This document shows, in pieces, positions 42,101-55,269 of a stretch of DNA of 64,000 bases (the stretch's first letter is position 1; each line of letters begins with the position of its first letter). This stretch comes from Lates calcarifer (lineage: Eukaryota; Chordata; Actinopteri; Centropomidae), in assembly GCF_001640805.2 (NCBI RefSeq), contig NC_066853.1:24301173-24365172 (forward strand). The letters are read 5' to 3'. The notes beneath the pieces were generated by a model, which worked only from the letters and a program-made list of their open reading frames with translations, ran no database searches and was not told the DNA's origin. A program made the translations under genes and the position numbers.

Positions 42101-43125
42101 TAACTCACAAGCTTTGATATCAGACAACCATCTTGAGTTGTCCTGTGATGTGAACACTCACAAGTCGCAAACATGGGAAGTGTTCCACCTCTGACGTCCA
42201 TCCCATATAATGTGGATGTAGCATAAAGCCTGGTGGTGGCAGCACGGAGATTCTGCCTTACAGCAGGTTCTGGGAGGCTTCACACACCACCACTAATCAC
42301 TACTAAATACTGACATTGTGTAACTGTGTGCTATATTTTTACTGAAGATCAATTACAGAGATTTGAATTCACTTTGGCTTTTTTCTCTTTTTATGTTGAT
42401 CAGTGACAAACAGAGCCTAATTCCATCCACTGTGCTTCAATGCTGTAAGACATAAATACTTCTGCTCTGTACCCAGCCCAGAATTCACTCAGATTTCCCT
42501 CTCATTAGAGACCCACAGACGCCTGACATTACTAGTGTGTGATAGGATAGTCATATGCTTATAAAAGCTGACAGGAAAACCAGGTCCAGGATAAAAGTTA
42601 TGTGCAATGTTTTCATAAATCCCAACAAGAACATTGTTATGTAAAGAGGTGTTTAATATATGTAGTTTCAGTGATGGCTTTCTTGGTGATTTGAAATATC
42701 CAAAGGAGTCCTCAGTATGAAGCTTAGCGGGATGTGCTACTCCCATTCTCCCACTACAAAAACAACCCGGTCAATATTTCAGCTACTCGATGCAGAACCT
42801 GTCCAGCTCTGCCTGACATCTTTCACTCCCCTCCCTGCCTCCCAGCTCTCTTCACTAGACTGTGCATGTCTCTTCAAACACAACATGGAGTGAAGGTGCA
42901 CTGATTCTCTACCCTTTATGATTTAATCAATGACATATTGCTGTTGGGTGCACTCTGACAGAAAAAAGAAAATGCTATATTTTCCTTTTGCATAACCTGA
43001 CTCACGCTAGTCTTATGCTGAAGGCTGAGGCAATCTTACTGAGGAAGGACAATACTAAATAACCTAGGCACGTCCAGGACTGACTGTGTGTCCGGGCCTC
43101 ACAGGTGGGAGGTGACTACTCGCAG
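39171..43125. other. lrrc75a upstream region and poldip2 3' flank
   Basis: The part nearest lrrc75a (39171-39480) is AT-rich. 39500-40210 is GC- and CpG-rich. 40220-43125 is AT-rich with no conserved frame. A weak minus-strand poly(A) signal ATTAAA at 42922-42927 lies about 200 nt after the poldip2 stop. AATAAA at 41207-41212 is a more distant alternative. Short CA tracts occur near 41150 and 41465. Confidence 0.6.
39500..40210 (-). promoter_or_regulatory. CpG-rich probable lrrc75a promoter
   Basis: This is the most CpG-dense stretch outside exons in the left half (for example gcccgccgcagcc, caggcgcggg, gcgcgcagcgag, gccgggagagcacgag). It lies 0.3-1.0 kb upstream of the lrrc75a ATG. A minus-strand cgagg|gtaaat donor-like site at 39653 and a tatcacag acceptor-like site ending at 39190 could delimit an untranslated first exon beginning in the island. 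The promoter role and the 5' UTR intron are both inferred. Confidence 0.5.
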
Positions 43126-44661
43126 TTAGAATGTGTAGCCAGCGGGGGGGGCTTTGTCATCTTTGTTGCTTTCCAGGGAGAAAGGAGGAATGCGAACATC
43201 AAAATGGGAGCCATCAGTCCTTTCAATACGAAATGTCCCCCTGAACAAAAATAAATAAAGGTTAAGTAAACTGTGCACATTCAGGATACAAAAATGACTT
43301 GACCAGCACTCCCAGTGAATCTAAACGTTTACCATTTCAAACATGTACAAAATAGCAGAATATGTAGCATATGTAGGATGTGTGTAACAGTACACTAATG
43401 TATGAATGAGCGAACTCACCACATATGACCGCTGGGGGCTTGTAGAGACACATGGCTGCTGTACTGAAAGGCTGGCTGCTCTTTAGACAACACCGGCTCC
43501 TGTGACGACACAGGCAAGAACATAGGTTAAGCTCCTCCAAAATTTTGTGTTTCAAGAACAAGAAACTAAAAACTGACGTAATCTGTGTGTCTGTGATGGT
43601 CCCATTTACAGGGTCACCACCAGGTGACAACACAGCTGACCTACAGTCAGGTAATACAACAAAGGCCTTAATAGTTTGTTTGTTAATGTTGTGAAATTAA
43701 ACAGTCAAGAGTGTTTAAAAAAAAAAAAAAAACTGAATTCACTTGGTCAAAAAGGAGCATTGACACTACACCAGACAGTCTTGGATATTGTGTGTATGCA
43801 TGTGTGGGTATGCTGACCCTGCCTACGACTCCTCGTCCTCGGACTGTCTCCAGGGTTCCTGACAGGCTGAAGATCCTCCAGTGCCTCTCTCTCAGCTGAA
43901 CCACCTCATTGCCCATGTTCTCCAGTCGGATACAGTATCGCCACTGTCGGAGGACAACACACCTTAACATGTTTATACTCAGAGTCTGCTGGTATATCAG
44001 CTGCTAGCTGGTGTTGTTTCAAACTGGCTGTCCTATTAGACCCCACTGTTCTATTAGATATTCCCCACTGATAAAACTATGCTACTCACCCAGTAAACAT
44101 GGGAGTTCTGGGCCTCCTGAGAACAAGAGAGTATTTCCATTAGTATTCAAAATGACTACATAATCAAAACACAAAAAGAAGCTTTCAGCTGGTGTGGCCC
44201 AGTGTGTGCTTAAAAAAGCTAGAGTAGCTACTATTATTTATTTACCCTCATGCCCATGTAGAAGGGGATGACTGTGACTCGGATATTTTCGGTGGTCTCC
44301 CTGTGGACATCTGAGAGCTCCAGCCAGGGGTGGTTTTTCTCCTGCCACGCCTTCAGGGTGTCTCTGGCTGTGAACGGAGGAGCTACAGAGGAGGACAAAA
44401 ACACACACATATTTACAGCAAACTGAAACTGTTTTTGTTCTCTTTCTACTGAATGGAGCCTGTGGCAGCTCTGAAAGGTGAAAATAATTTTGGTTGATGT
44501 CTATGTCATCTTTACAGAAATTTATTATTTAGTACTTATAAAATCAATGTTTAATTTGGAAGAAATATTGCTATGACTATATGAAATAACAATGACATCA
44601 GTGCTGGAAGATTTGTGTTCAATGAATATGAATTACGATAGATATCTATAGTTTCAGCCTC

Positions 44662-44714
<53 letters not shown>

Positions 44715-47700
44715 CAGAGGGTGAAATTTGGCTATGTATATGCACAGTCACTGTGTTGAACCTATGGGCACTGGAAAATGTTTATGTGAAGACTGGAGTT
44801 GGAAGCTGAAGTGGAGACAGTGGAAGGCTGTTTACATTTGGAAGGGTTGTACATGAGGAAGCGCTCAAACAGCTCATGCTGGATGGGGACCTGCTCTGCA
44901 GAGTTATAGGGCAGGATGTCTTCATGGCTCACATAGTCCAGACCTGAGGGCAGGAAACACAGACATATTGTCACATAAGGATGAGATAGAGAACAGAGGT
45001 TTATATTCTATGGGAGCTAAGCTGCTGATAAGAAACAAAATCTGCTCTGCTGTATGGGGTGAAAGTTAAATCTAATGCTGAGAATCTGAATATATTGTAC
45101 TGGAACTGACAAACTGAGGGCTGAGCTGGGTTACATTTATCATGAAAGCCCGCTTAGAAATAAAACAAAAAACAGCAGCAAAAAGGATATAATGGGCCCA
45201 CCATATGGTTACATACCTGGGATGGCATACAGGGCTCTGCTGTCGTCATGGTTGGCCAGAAACGTCACTGCCTCTGTCTGAGACCTCTGAGACTGTCAAA
45301 CACAACACACACCAACAGTTACACAACTGCTGACTCAGACATTAATGGACAGCCACAGCCAGGTTCTACCACAGTGGTGGCTTTGTCACCCTACTTCATT
45401 TTCACTCATTGCACTGTATGTCAAGATGATCATGAGTGTCTTCAACACAAATTCAACAGGTTTCACAACCTCTCTGAAGGAAGAAGAGATTAACTCTGAG
45501 ATATACTTTTACCGATTACCTGTCCAACAGATTTGTTTGATTGTGAGTGTAACTTAGACATGGGTGTCATCAGAATTTTTAAAACTCTTAATTGCTAGTG
45601 TTCATATTAGTGTTAGAAAGGAAAAGCATCTGAGTCATCACTTTCACCATCTGTCATACACAAAATGATCTGACGTTTAAAGGCAGCAAATTCAACAAAT
45701 AATGATAAAATACTACTAACTAAAAATCATCTGAACTTGCTCGCCTGTCTGGACTCTAACAGAACTCTAGGGACAATAGGAATGTATCTGAACTGTAAGG
45801 TAGTAGTTGGTGGTGGTTAATGAGAAATACAGTATATATTAACTTACTATGTGAGGGCAGTCCCTGGTGTCAATCAAGACCTGGTAGTAGGTGTGAGTCT
45901 TCCCCTTCACCTCCTTGGAACCGTGGGCTCCTGGAGGCTCAGGTTTGCTGATAGAAGAAAGACAAACAACAGAGGTTATAATAGTCTAATGCACAAACCA
46001 AGTCAATAAAGGCCTGTTGGTGCAGTCTGCAGTCAGAGATGGAGGTTTACCTGTCAGACATGGGAGGGGTGATGTCTCTGTCATAGAGCCTGGCATGCCA
46101 GGGAAACAAGACAATGCCTCTATAGCCAAACACACTGTGGAGAAACAGCTGAGGAGGAGCACAACAACAAGGAGAAAGGGGATAAGTCGATCTGAGATTA
46201 TATATGTTGGAGGTTTAATAAAGCATACATTAGATAGGATTACAGTCACTCAACAGGATCACGCAAATGTACACAAAGTTACTGATTTATCAAAACTTAA
46301 AAACAAACTACATAGTGCAGTCACAGGAGAATACAGTAATATTCAAAAGTGAGTCTAAAACTGACCCAAATGATTTGCTATAAAATGTGTGTGTGTGTGC
46401 ATGAGTCTTACTTGTCCCGTTTCATATTTGCCATGCTGCTTCACAGCCTCAAACACTCCCACAGTTTCCAAAATCTTCCCTTCAGGCCTGTTCCTGCCAA
46501 ATACAGGCAACACCATTACACACTGGACCCTGTGTGTGTGTGTTTATGTGTGTGTGGTTGAGTGTGTATGTGTGTTTGTGTGTAAAAAAAAAAACAAAAA
46601 AACAACTGCCTTCAAATGAAAAGCATATGACCACAAACTAATATATAGATCTGAATGCCGTACAAACATGGGTATTGACATCAAAACATCATGTATGGAC
46701 AGACACAAACAACTTCTAAGATCTCACAGCTGTGAAGAGAAGAGGCTTCAGGATTTTCCCTCCTATAGAGATGATTTACATCCATCGCTATAGGAGGGAA
46801 AATCCTTCTGCTTCCTTTGAGCCTCCCTCTTCCCTTCAGTCCTAATCTCAATCAACGTTGACAAGATTGAATAAAACACCTCCAGTTGTCAGATGTCAAC
46901 AAACAGAAATACCATTCAACCTAATCTCTATGTCCTTGCCTTGCAACAACACACACACACACACACTCTTACAGTACATATTACCAGTGACAACAACAGC
47001 TGGTCACTTCAAATAAATAACATGCATACTTCTGTGCTCCCTGCAAAGCTAATCTTCACAACAGAGATGAAGAGTGGGGATTAATGAGGTGGATATACTG
47101 TATGAACAGGGGGATTTAATATTTCACAGTAAGTTGGTTTCAGGTTATTTTTATATCTTGAATGTGTACTGGACAAAAATAATCACCAGGTAACCTGATT
47201 TTACAATGAGAAATATGGTTAAAAAACAGAATCCTGACATTTAAAGTCTCTGAGTCACAGAGAGCCCTTCGTTCTGGGACCAGCATGAAATTAACAGCAG
47301 GATGAGTTTCATGCTGCCCATATGCGTGCATGTGAGCCCTCATGTGCACACAATATGAACAAAATGGAGATGTGAAAATATTATGCCATTGTGCAACCAA
47401 TAATTACAAAACAAAAGAAAGAAAAACTCCACAGGATCTAGATGAAAACTTCAGATGTAAATAGACCTTCTTCCTAGCATGTACATATGTATAATAATTT
47501 ACAACAAATATGTGATCAATTTAAGATTAGAAAATCCTGTATGCCAGGTTTTCTCTTGAGGATTGTAAGCATGTTAAAAGTAACATTTCCAGATTTCTCT
47601 ATGCTGATAAGATGGCAGATGACTGGTGTAACTTATCTTCAGGTGTGAGAGGTAAAGCCTGTTTCCTTCTTGGGTTTCTCTATTATTGCATTTCATCTGA

Positions 47701-50700
47701 AAAGAACCAAACACTTCAAACATTTCTTGAATGTAGCATTATATCCACTGTATGTTTATTCACAGAATGTCAAGTAACCCTGTGTGCTCCCTTGAAGTGG
47801 TGCTGTGTATGACTGCTATAGCCCAGGATAAAAACTTTGATCATAAAAAGAAATTCTGAGTACTTTGTTTGATGCAACCAATCTCCCTGCTAAAACAGCA
47901 GTGCCACTAGACTAGCCACAAGACTGCATAGAGGTAAGAATCACATACTTTTATACAATTATTCTACAGCCCTAACACTTTAACTCAAAGCCACTAATTC
48001 AACAACCACTGTAGAGAGAAGCATTACAAATTTCAGTACAACTTGGCCTAAATCCATCTACGAGTGCTCCAACTATAACTGTTTTGAATGTAATGTCATT
48101 CAAAACTGTGTTCATGTTCTATGATTTTGATTAAGTTAATTTTTTAACAGCTTTAAGGGTAAACAGGACACAACTACTGCCACTGTGAATGGAGAGTAAT
48201 GGCAAAACCAGTATCTATAATCTATATACAGATGATCTGGGCATTAATAGCCAAATAATTCTTAGTGACAGTGTGATGACTTTACACACCCTACTTTTCA
48301 CGTGTGCACTTTATTATTTCATTAAGCTAAAAAACACTTATTTCTCAGTGGTCTGAGGGAAAACACTGTAGAGATATATGAAATTACAAGAAATAAAACA
48401 GGAATGTCTTGATGTTTTCACAACACTATACACACCACAGCACCTGGCCATAGCAGCTCTTCAACACAGTTTAAACATGCCTTTTACTGTTCTGTTTCTA
48501 CCTCTGCAACCATCTGAGAAATGTCAATACACTGTGTGGCCACACAGAATCAGATCTAAATATAGTCAACCCACAGCAAAACCTGGAACTCGCTTCAACC
48601 AACAGCTACCACTGGTCAACAAGCTAGCCCTGCCAATACACACAGAACTATCCATTCACATCCCTTTTTCTTCAGTCCTGGAGGAGTGAACGCAGGTCAC
48701 TGTGTCACTGAGCGGTCATCCTGTGGTTACATAAACTAAAGCTAGAGATACAAGGTAGCACTGAATCACTACTCCTTTCCAACCACTCACCCACTTGTAC
48801 ACCCACCTCAGCTTTCTCTCACAGGTATACTCTGCTTCCATCTCTTGCATTTCTTGCTCTGACCTAATTTCTTTCAGCACCCTTTTCTGATTGATCAGAT
48901 GAAGGCAGCTACAAAAATAAGACGCCCCACTGGTTTTTCTTTACACTGGCCCTCAGCCAAGTCCCTTTTATTCAATCACAAGCACTGCTTAGGCAGAAAA
49001 GTTCAGCACATAGCTGATATGCACTGCTGCAACTACACAACAACAAAGAAATGTTGGAAAAAGCTTGGTCATGGTATGTGAGTCAGAATAACATGAACAA
49101 ATACAAGAAACTGTGTTTATAATGAGAATGTAGGCTATTTCAGAAAAAGTGACAAAACTTATACCACTGTGATTTAAACAGATGTTCTTACGTGTCTTCT
49201 ATTTGTCATTTTTAATTACATTTTAATAGAATTTAAATATCATATATTTTTTCTGAGATGCCCTTATAGAATCCTTATCCTCCTAGTGATTACTTTAGGA
49301 TGAAAAAAGTAATTGTGTGAACCTTTAATGTTCCTATAACCTTCTTTAAGAGCCACTGAGCAAATATTTGAGAACTGTACAAAAAACTGCAAAACAATGT
49401 GATTTACAGAACATATTAATGATCCTATTAGCGAAACTTCAAAAAATGAAGAAGAAACCTTAAGATGCTGAAAACCAACAGGTGTGTTTAATTGATGTTA
49501 CTAAGATGATGTTGAGAGGCTTAAGCAAATCACTCTACCTACTTAGTGTCATCTGAGGGTAGAGGGGAAATATATTTAATGGAGCTGCAGCTGCTCAGGC
49601 AATCTGCTGTAATTTCACTTTAATAAACACAGAAATAAATTTTATAATGGGAACTCAGTTCTGTAAATCAGAGTGATAGTTTTATTTTTGAAGCATGAAT
49701 TGAATTTCTAAAGTCCCTCTATTGATTATAACAAACTGTGTTTATAATTAGTTCTGCACAAAGACAACTGTTGAGCAGTATGAGATGAGACACACAAACA
49801 CTACTGCGTGTAATTTATTTTAAGAATTTTAAGTTTTTCATTCATGTGAAAAACCTTATATTTGTAACTTGACTGTCTTTAATACACTTTAAACATGGCT
49901 CCTATTAGTTTGTTGAACCCTTTCCCTTGGATACTAAGTTTAAATTTGTCTTCAATTTAACCATGCTCTGCTTTTGTTTTACTTAATTTCCTGTCGCTGG
50001 CTGCCTTTGAAAAGCAACACTGTGCCTTTTTAAGCTTATTCATAAACAGTACCTGTTTTAAGTTAGCAGATAAAAGGCTCTCTCCATAACAGTACACCTC
50101 TGACGCTCTGCATTTGTTGACACAGCAGCACCAGTTCAGACTGAAGTTACTTAGATCACGTAAGTATTTTTCAATTTGACATTGGGCAGTTTTTAACACC
50201 ATATGTGCTACACTTAACAAGAAATGACTACAGAAGGTGTACCGGTATCATATGTAAACTTTTACCAGGAACTAACGTGGTAATGTTGTACTGTGACCAA
50301 GAAATGGTCCAACACTAAATCTTAAAACCTACAACACTGATCAGGGAAAGTAAACTAAGAAAAAGCCTCAAATTTTATAGTGTATTCATTCTGACACCGT
50401 CGGATACATATATGTAGCAATATGTAAGATAATTTACAGATAGTTACATCAGCATGCTGCATGCTACTAATCCTACTCCTCTCTACACATGTCATATCAT
50501 TAAAGAGGAATCTTCCACGGTGAGGATGAACTTTTTCTAGGTGTGATTTAACATGTATTGAGTCAGCAGGCTGGAGGCAGTCAGGTGTTGCTCAATCCAC
50601 GCTGGCTGACTGCCTTGCTAGCTGAGAAACAGAGGACAACTACTTTTTTCTAATTTCTTCTGCTAAATGACCGTACATATTTACACACCGAGCACATAAT

Positions 50701-51026
50701 GCAGCCACCACCACAAGGCATCTATCCACTCAACAACAACGTGGTCAGCGTCTTTTCGGTGCCATCTTGGACGGCCTGTACTTAGCTAAAGTCTTTAGCA
50801 TGTTAGCACTGACAGATGAGGACACTGGCTGTGTCTCTTACCGTGACGACATGAACCTCCTCTGCTGGGCACCGCCGGACAGCCCGCAGGCTCGGCATTG
50901 TAACCTCTGTCTGTACGCGTCAAACCCGCTGCTGATATCTGCAACACTCAGTATTCTGTGTGTGTGTTTCTTGTTGTATTTACTGACAGTGCTCAACAAG
51001 CCTCGGCGTAGCGCAGAGGCAGCCAT
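43126..51026 (-). CDS. poldip2: DNA polymerase delta-interacting protein 2, complete, 11 exons, 377 aa
   Basis: Exons (minus strand): 50842..51026, 46412..46493, 46051..46148, 45848..45947, 45217..45292, 44836..44943, 44246..44382, 44090..44116, 43818..43943, 43420..43499, 43126..43240. Every phase joins and the sum is 1134 nt (human protein 368 aa). The first exon gives an Arg-rich mitochondrial-type leader ending RRFMSS/R NRPEGK. Residues about 70-195 form the YccV-like domain (VFGYRGIVLFPWHARLYDRD, THTYYQVLID). Residues about 245-360 form the ApaG domain (VTVIPFYMG, RYCIRLEN, ERHWRIFSLSGTLETVRG, SHFDVRIPPFSLES). Known family roles are binding to DNA polymerase delta p50 and PCNA, mitochondrial metabolism and NOX4 regulation. 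The ATG at 51024-51026 (aagATGG) is preferred to an in-frame ATG upstream because it matches the family start. Exon 8 is only 27 nt. The exon 9 donor is the unusual GTCAGC. Confidence 0.97.
44661..44715. repeat. (TA)n(CA)n(TA)n microsatellite
   Basis: TA repeat, about 33 bp of CA repeat, then short TA, in poldip2 intron 6. Confidence 0.95.
46494..50841 (-). other. poldip2 intron 1
   Basis: A 4.35-kb intron between the leader exon and the YccV-domain exons. It contains a (TG)-rich stretch near 46531-46585, a perfect 19-bp inverted repeat at 46750-46806, a short (CA)n near 46950, and AT-rich sequence. Open frames such as 48378-48689 on the plus strand show no recognisable domain. Confidence 0.8.
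46750..46806. repeat. Perfect 19-bp inverted repeat with 19-nt loop
   Basis: aggattttccctcctatag (46750-46768) and ctataggagggaaaatcct (46788-46806) are exact reverse complements. The arms would make a stable stem in either strand's transcript. Confidence 0.9.
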
Positions 51027-51780
51027 CTTTCCTCCTCTGGCACGTTCACACACACGCATGTACAGCACCTGCTGCTTTCAGTGGCCCGCTGGAGAGCCGT
51101 AATTACGAGAACTAAATGCTTAACAAACGACAACTTCCAATTTGTATTCTTTTTTCTTTTTTTCAAAAAAACTGGTTTGATAAAAACATTCTCTATTAAA
51201 ATATCTTGTCATAGAATTTTGTCATAGAAAGGGGTGATTAAAAAATGTGAAAAATTTAGCTGACTTTATTTATTATTATCGTGTGTGTGGAGTTTTCAAT
51301 TATTTGAGGCCTTCAAATCTTTGTTCTTATGTAGGAACAGTGAATGCACCATAATAGCTCACGTGTACTGTAGCGAGCAACATTTATGTTGAATATGTAA
51401 TAAAACGTCATTATCCACGTATAAACGTTTTACAAAATGCAATTATTGTATTATATGTATATATATATATATATATTATGCATTTTGAAATAAAATGTCA
51501 CACAGTTAGTCATGTGAGCGAATACGTCATCGTGTCACATACAGTCTATGGTCACAAGGTACATAACATGGCTGCTTACTTGGTGTTATATTTTTACCCC
51601 TAGCTGTTATTAGCAGCAACGCTTTTCAGTATATACGGATATAAAACGCGTACAGCTCCTTTTCTTGATGATATGTGTCCTCTGGCAGGCTTTGCTTCAC
51701 TGTGAACAAGCCCGGAGTTCGAGGTGTTTAGACAGCTGCATCGCAGAGGATCAGACTTCCGAGTCATTTCGATTTAAACC
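51027..51780. promoter_or_regulatory. Shared head-to-head promoter interval of poldip2 and tmem199
   Basis: 754 bp separate the two start codons, which face away from each other. The same divergent arrangement of POLDIP2 and TMEM199 exists in mammals. The outer edges near each ATG are moderately GC-rich and the centre is AT-rich, with a short (TA)n at 51456-51476. No clear TATA box can be assigned to either gene. Shared regulation is inferred from the spacing and the conserved order. Confidence 0.65.
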
Positions 51781-54071
51781 ATGGCTTCATCGTTTGTCGT
51801 CGGAGATCAGTTCAGAAATAAGGTGACAGAGTTACTGGGAAAGACAGACTCGTCTCTGCCAGAACGACTGACACAAGAACTGGAAGAGATTCTTGAAAAA
51901 CCAGAACCAGCAACCCTGTCCTTCAGTACAGCAAGAAAACTCAAGAAATACCTTCAGGACGAAGGTAATGTCTTTTACATGTTTATATACGGTGCATCAC
52001 ATTTATGAATAGTAAAGCTTCGTTCTACTCTACTAGAATTCTGTTCAATAAATGTAATATGACAATATTTCCTAACATGACTATTTGACCCCAGTGGAGG
52101 TTGGTCAAATGTTTACTATGAAAGTAAATCTGAATAAAAACGTAAAATGCTAGTGGCATGTAATGTATTTAATATTAACATGCTATATTAATTTTTTTAT
52201 GGCTGTTTTTTTCCAGGACATCCTTTCTACCTGCATGAGTTGTTGGAAGACAGCTCACTGCACCTACCTGAGGTTGTGAAGCCTCCCAGAGTAAGTGAAG
52301 CCATTCATATCTTTGTCATATTATGGTTTATGGTTTAGCATGTGAAATTGAATTAGCGTTAATTGCAGCCTGTCACCAAGAGGAAAATAGTGAAATGTAA
52401 TAATCACTTATTTATAATAACATTAAAAATGACTTATTAGCATTGTGTAAGTTATATTTAGTCACAGCTCTTCATTTGCCATACCACAATTCTACCTGCT
52501 TGACTTTTCATTTGTGGTTGACACTTGAAATACATGGTTTTCTGTGAAAGAAAAATTCACTTGTATTCATACATTCATACATCATGTTTTCTATTATCCA
52601 AGAGGCACCTGGCAACTTAATGGCCTCTAGCAAATCAGAATGAGAACACATGTAAAGGTTGTCTCTAGTCATTGCCAAATACAAGTTCCAACAGGTACTC
52701 TCATATAATGTGAGCGCTGTGGCTGGAAACAGGTGAAACAGGTGTTTCTGTCTTTGTTCAGAACCCTGAGTTGGTCGCACGTCTGGAGAAGATCAAAGCC
52801 AAACTAGCCAATGAGGAATACAACAGGATTACACGTAATGTCAACACTCAGGTAAAGCTTGTTATATGCTAACATTACAAGTATCTTTTTGGACTGACAT
52901 GCCAGGGTCAAGATGTGTTGGAGATTGTGCAGTAGAAATACTGTATATCAAGAAATGTAGAGGACTTATCACTTACTTAACTCTACTGTAAAATCATACA
53001 TTGTCTCATTGTTTTAATTGTGATGTGACTGCAGCCTAAAATAAGGATTTTTACAAACACATAATCCCATTATTTTTCAATATCAGATCAGCATGAAGAC
53101 ATGCAGACATCCATAGTCAGATGCATGCTTGGTAACGTGGTGATTCATATGCACAGTTCTGATCTGATTCCCATCAGACACAGAAAAGATTTTCACATAT
53201 TTTACTAGGTAATCAGTATCTGTCTTTGTCTTCAGGAAATCAACCGGAATGGAACATTAGCAGATTTTGGACGACAAGGTTCGTCACATGTCCAAATTCC
53301 ATATCACCTGAATTCACTTTGTGTCCAAGACTTGATATAGTATCAGAATTTCAGTAAATAGAGACTGAACTGTGTTGTATCAAACTGTCATTGAACTTAG
53401 GTTCCCTTCTCTTTGTGCAGTGCGATCAGTCAAAGCAGTGGTGGTGACCATATTCAACTTCCTGGTCACAGTCGTCGCTGCTTTTGCTTGTTCTTACATG
53501 GGCAGTCAGTACCTGTTCACTGAGACCACAGCGGTAAGAAAATGTTTAATTTTACAGGCACTGAGTTACTCTTTATTAGGCACAACCATCTAAATCCTAA
53601 GTAATCCAATGTAACAGCTATGTAATAAATTGTACCTCTTGTTTTTTGTGGACACAGTATCTGAGAGGTGTTGATCCAGTCTATGGATTGTGTTATTCTG
53701 GTGCTCATTTTGTTAACTGTGTAATTGGAAAGATCTCCCACACGAGAAACACCATACAACACGAGTAAACAAGTTCAATGCAGCCAGAGATTTTGGTAAT
53801 TGATGAGCTCCCACCACAGGCTGTAAAACCAAGTATGCTGGATGAGTTCATGCTGACATCATATGTGTAGTCACCACAAACTAGCTTTGATTAACTACCA
53901 TGTTAAAGTTACCCGTTAAGTTGCATTTGGGACACCTAACTTTGGCTTTTTTTGTTTCTGACATTTGTCTTCCAGCGAGTGATATCGGCTGTGATCGCTG
54001 CCTCTGTAGTCGGTCTTGCTGAGCTGTATGTCCTGGTCCGGACCATGGAGGGAGACCTAGGAGAGCCATAG
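51781..54071 (+). CDS. tmem199: Transmembrane protein 199 (VMA12 homologue), complete, 6 exons, 199 aa
   Basis: Exons: 51781..51964, 52217..52290, 52762..52851, 53236..53278, 53421..53533, 53976..54071, 600 nt in total including the stop (human about 208 aa). The N-terminal cytosolic part contains [20 protein letters not shown] and [17 protein letters not shown] charged helix follows ([20 protein letters not shown]). Two membrane segments are visible at about 136-158 ([20 protein letters not shown]) and 169-190 ([20 protein letters not shown]). The family is the ER-resident V-ATPase assembly factor, equivalent to yeast Vma12, needed for building the V0 sector and linked to Golgi glycosylation in humans. 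The start aaaccATGG is strong. The exon 4 donor GTTCGT is weak but gives the conserved GRQ/VRS junction. It stands head to head with poldip2, as in mammals. Confidence 0.97.
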
Positions 54072-54571
54072 CAGCTATACACAACAAATGAGGGAAACAG
54101 TAATCTTTAGCAGACCACAAAGCAGAACTTTGGCAACCCCATCAAACCCACTGATTCAGAACAGACAATTTATTTTGCTGTGAAAACTTTGTGGACTTTT
54201 TGCCTTGTGGAGTTGTGGAATAAGTTTAAAGTTACTGAGAATTTACAAATTAATGACACTGGTATCACTAAATGGAAGCTGGAACACAGAAAAAAGCAAA
54301 TCGGTTTCAAATGACTGACTATCAGTTCTCTGGCTACTTACTTAGATACTGTGGCGTAATCTAACATTCCACCTGTTGAGAATTTTAAAAAATGAAATCT
54401 AAGTAAGAGTTATATTTCTTATTTATTTTGTATTTTTCATGAAAGTACAGCCTCCAGTTTTTCCCCCTCTCTTTCTACTTTGCACTGCCCTAGAAAAAAA
54501 AAAATGAATGTTGCATATTTTCTTATGATGTCCTCCATTCTGTTTTGAGATGTAATCATATTTTTGTGATC

Positions 54572-54577
54572 AATAAA
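54572..54577 (+). promoter_or_regulatory. Poly(A) signal of tmem199
   Basis: AATAAA 501 nt after the stop codon, followed by a T-rich area. The first canonical plus-strand signal after the gene. Confidence 0.7.
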
Positions 54578-55269
54578 ATCACCAGTGCTGACTGAAGCTA
54601 ATCCATAAAGTTGTAAGCTCCAGTTAGCATGAAGCTCCTTTACAGAGTACATTTTCCTTTCCTTCACTCTGCATGTTTATTCAGGAGATTATGGGAATAA
54701 TACCTACCTCTGACACCAGGACTTGATAACACTGATGCTGAAACATGGTTTTATTTAAATATCTTACTGCAAGTTACTGTGGTTTAGACTGTGACCTGAA
54801 ATACATAACAATGGCCTAGTAACTATAACATCACAGGTTATAGACTGGTGTGACTCTACTGTTTTCTTTTCTGTCAACAAATTACACAAAACAACACCCT
54901 TAGTCCATCTATTAATACTTTTTACTTCCCTATCCTGTCTGTGCCACTCACACAACTCAAGACATAAATCTTTAAAAATGGAGCACAGAATAACTGGGCA
55001 CAGTAGTTTTTAGCATCTGTTACTCAAACAGGAAGAAATGGTGGATTTGTTGAGGACTATTTTCAGCTGTATATTCATGTGCATTTAGTGTCCCTGTGAG
55101 TATTTCCAGCAGCAGGATGATATTTGTGGGAGTGAAACAAAGTAAACTACACTGTGTGTGTTGATGATAATGGAGGTCAGCCAGTGCAACACTGTAACTG
55201 AATGATGTGTTTAGACATGCAGTGATGGACAACTGCTCCATGGACCCCACAGACTGAATTGTAATAACG

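Noticed and set aside
48378..48689. 103-codon plus-strand open frame
   Set aside because: Lies inside poldip2 intron 1 with no domain and no supporting signals.
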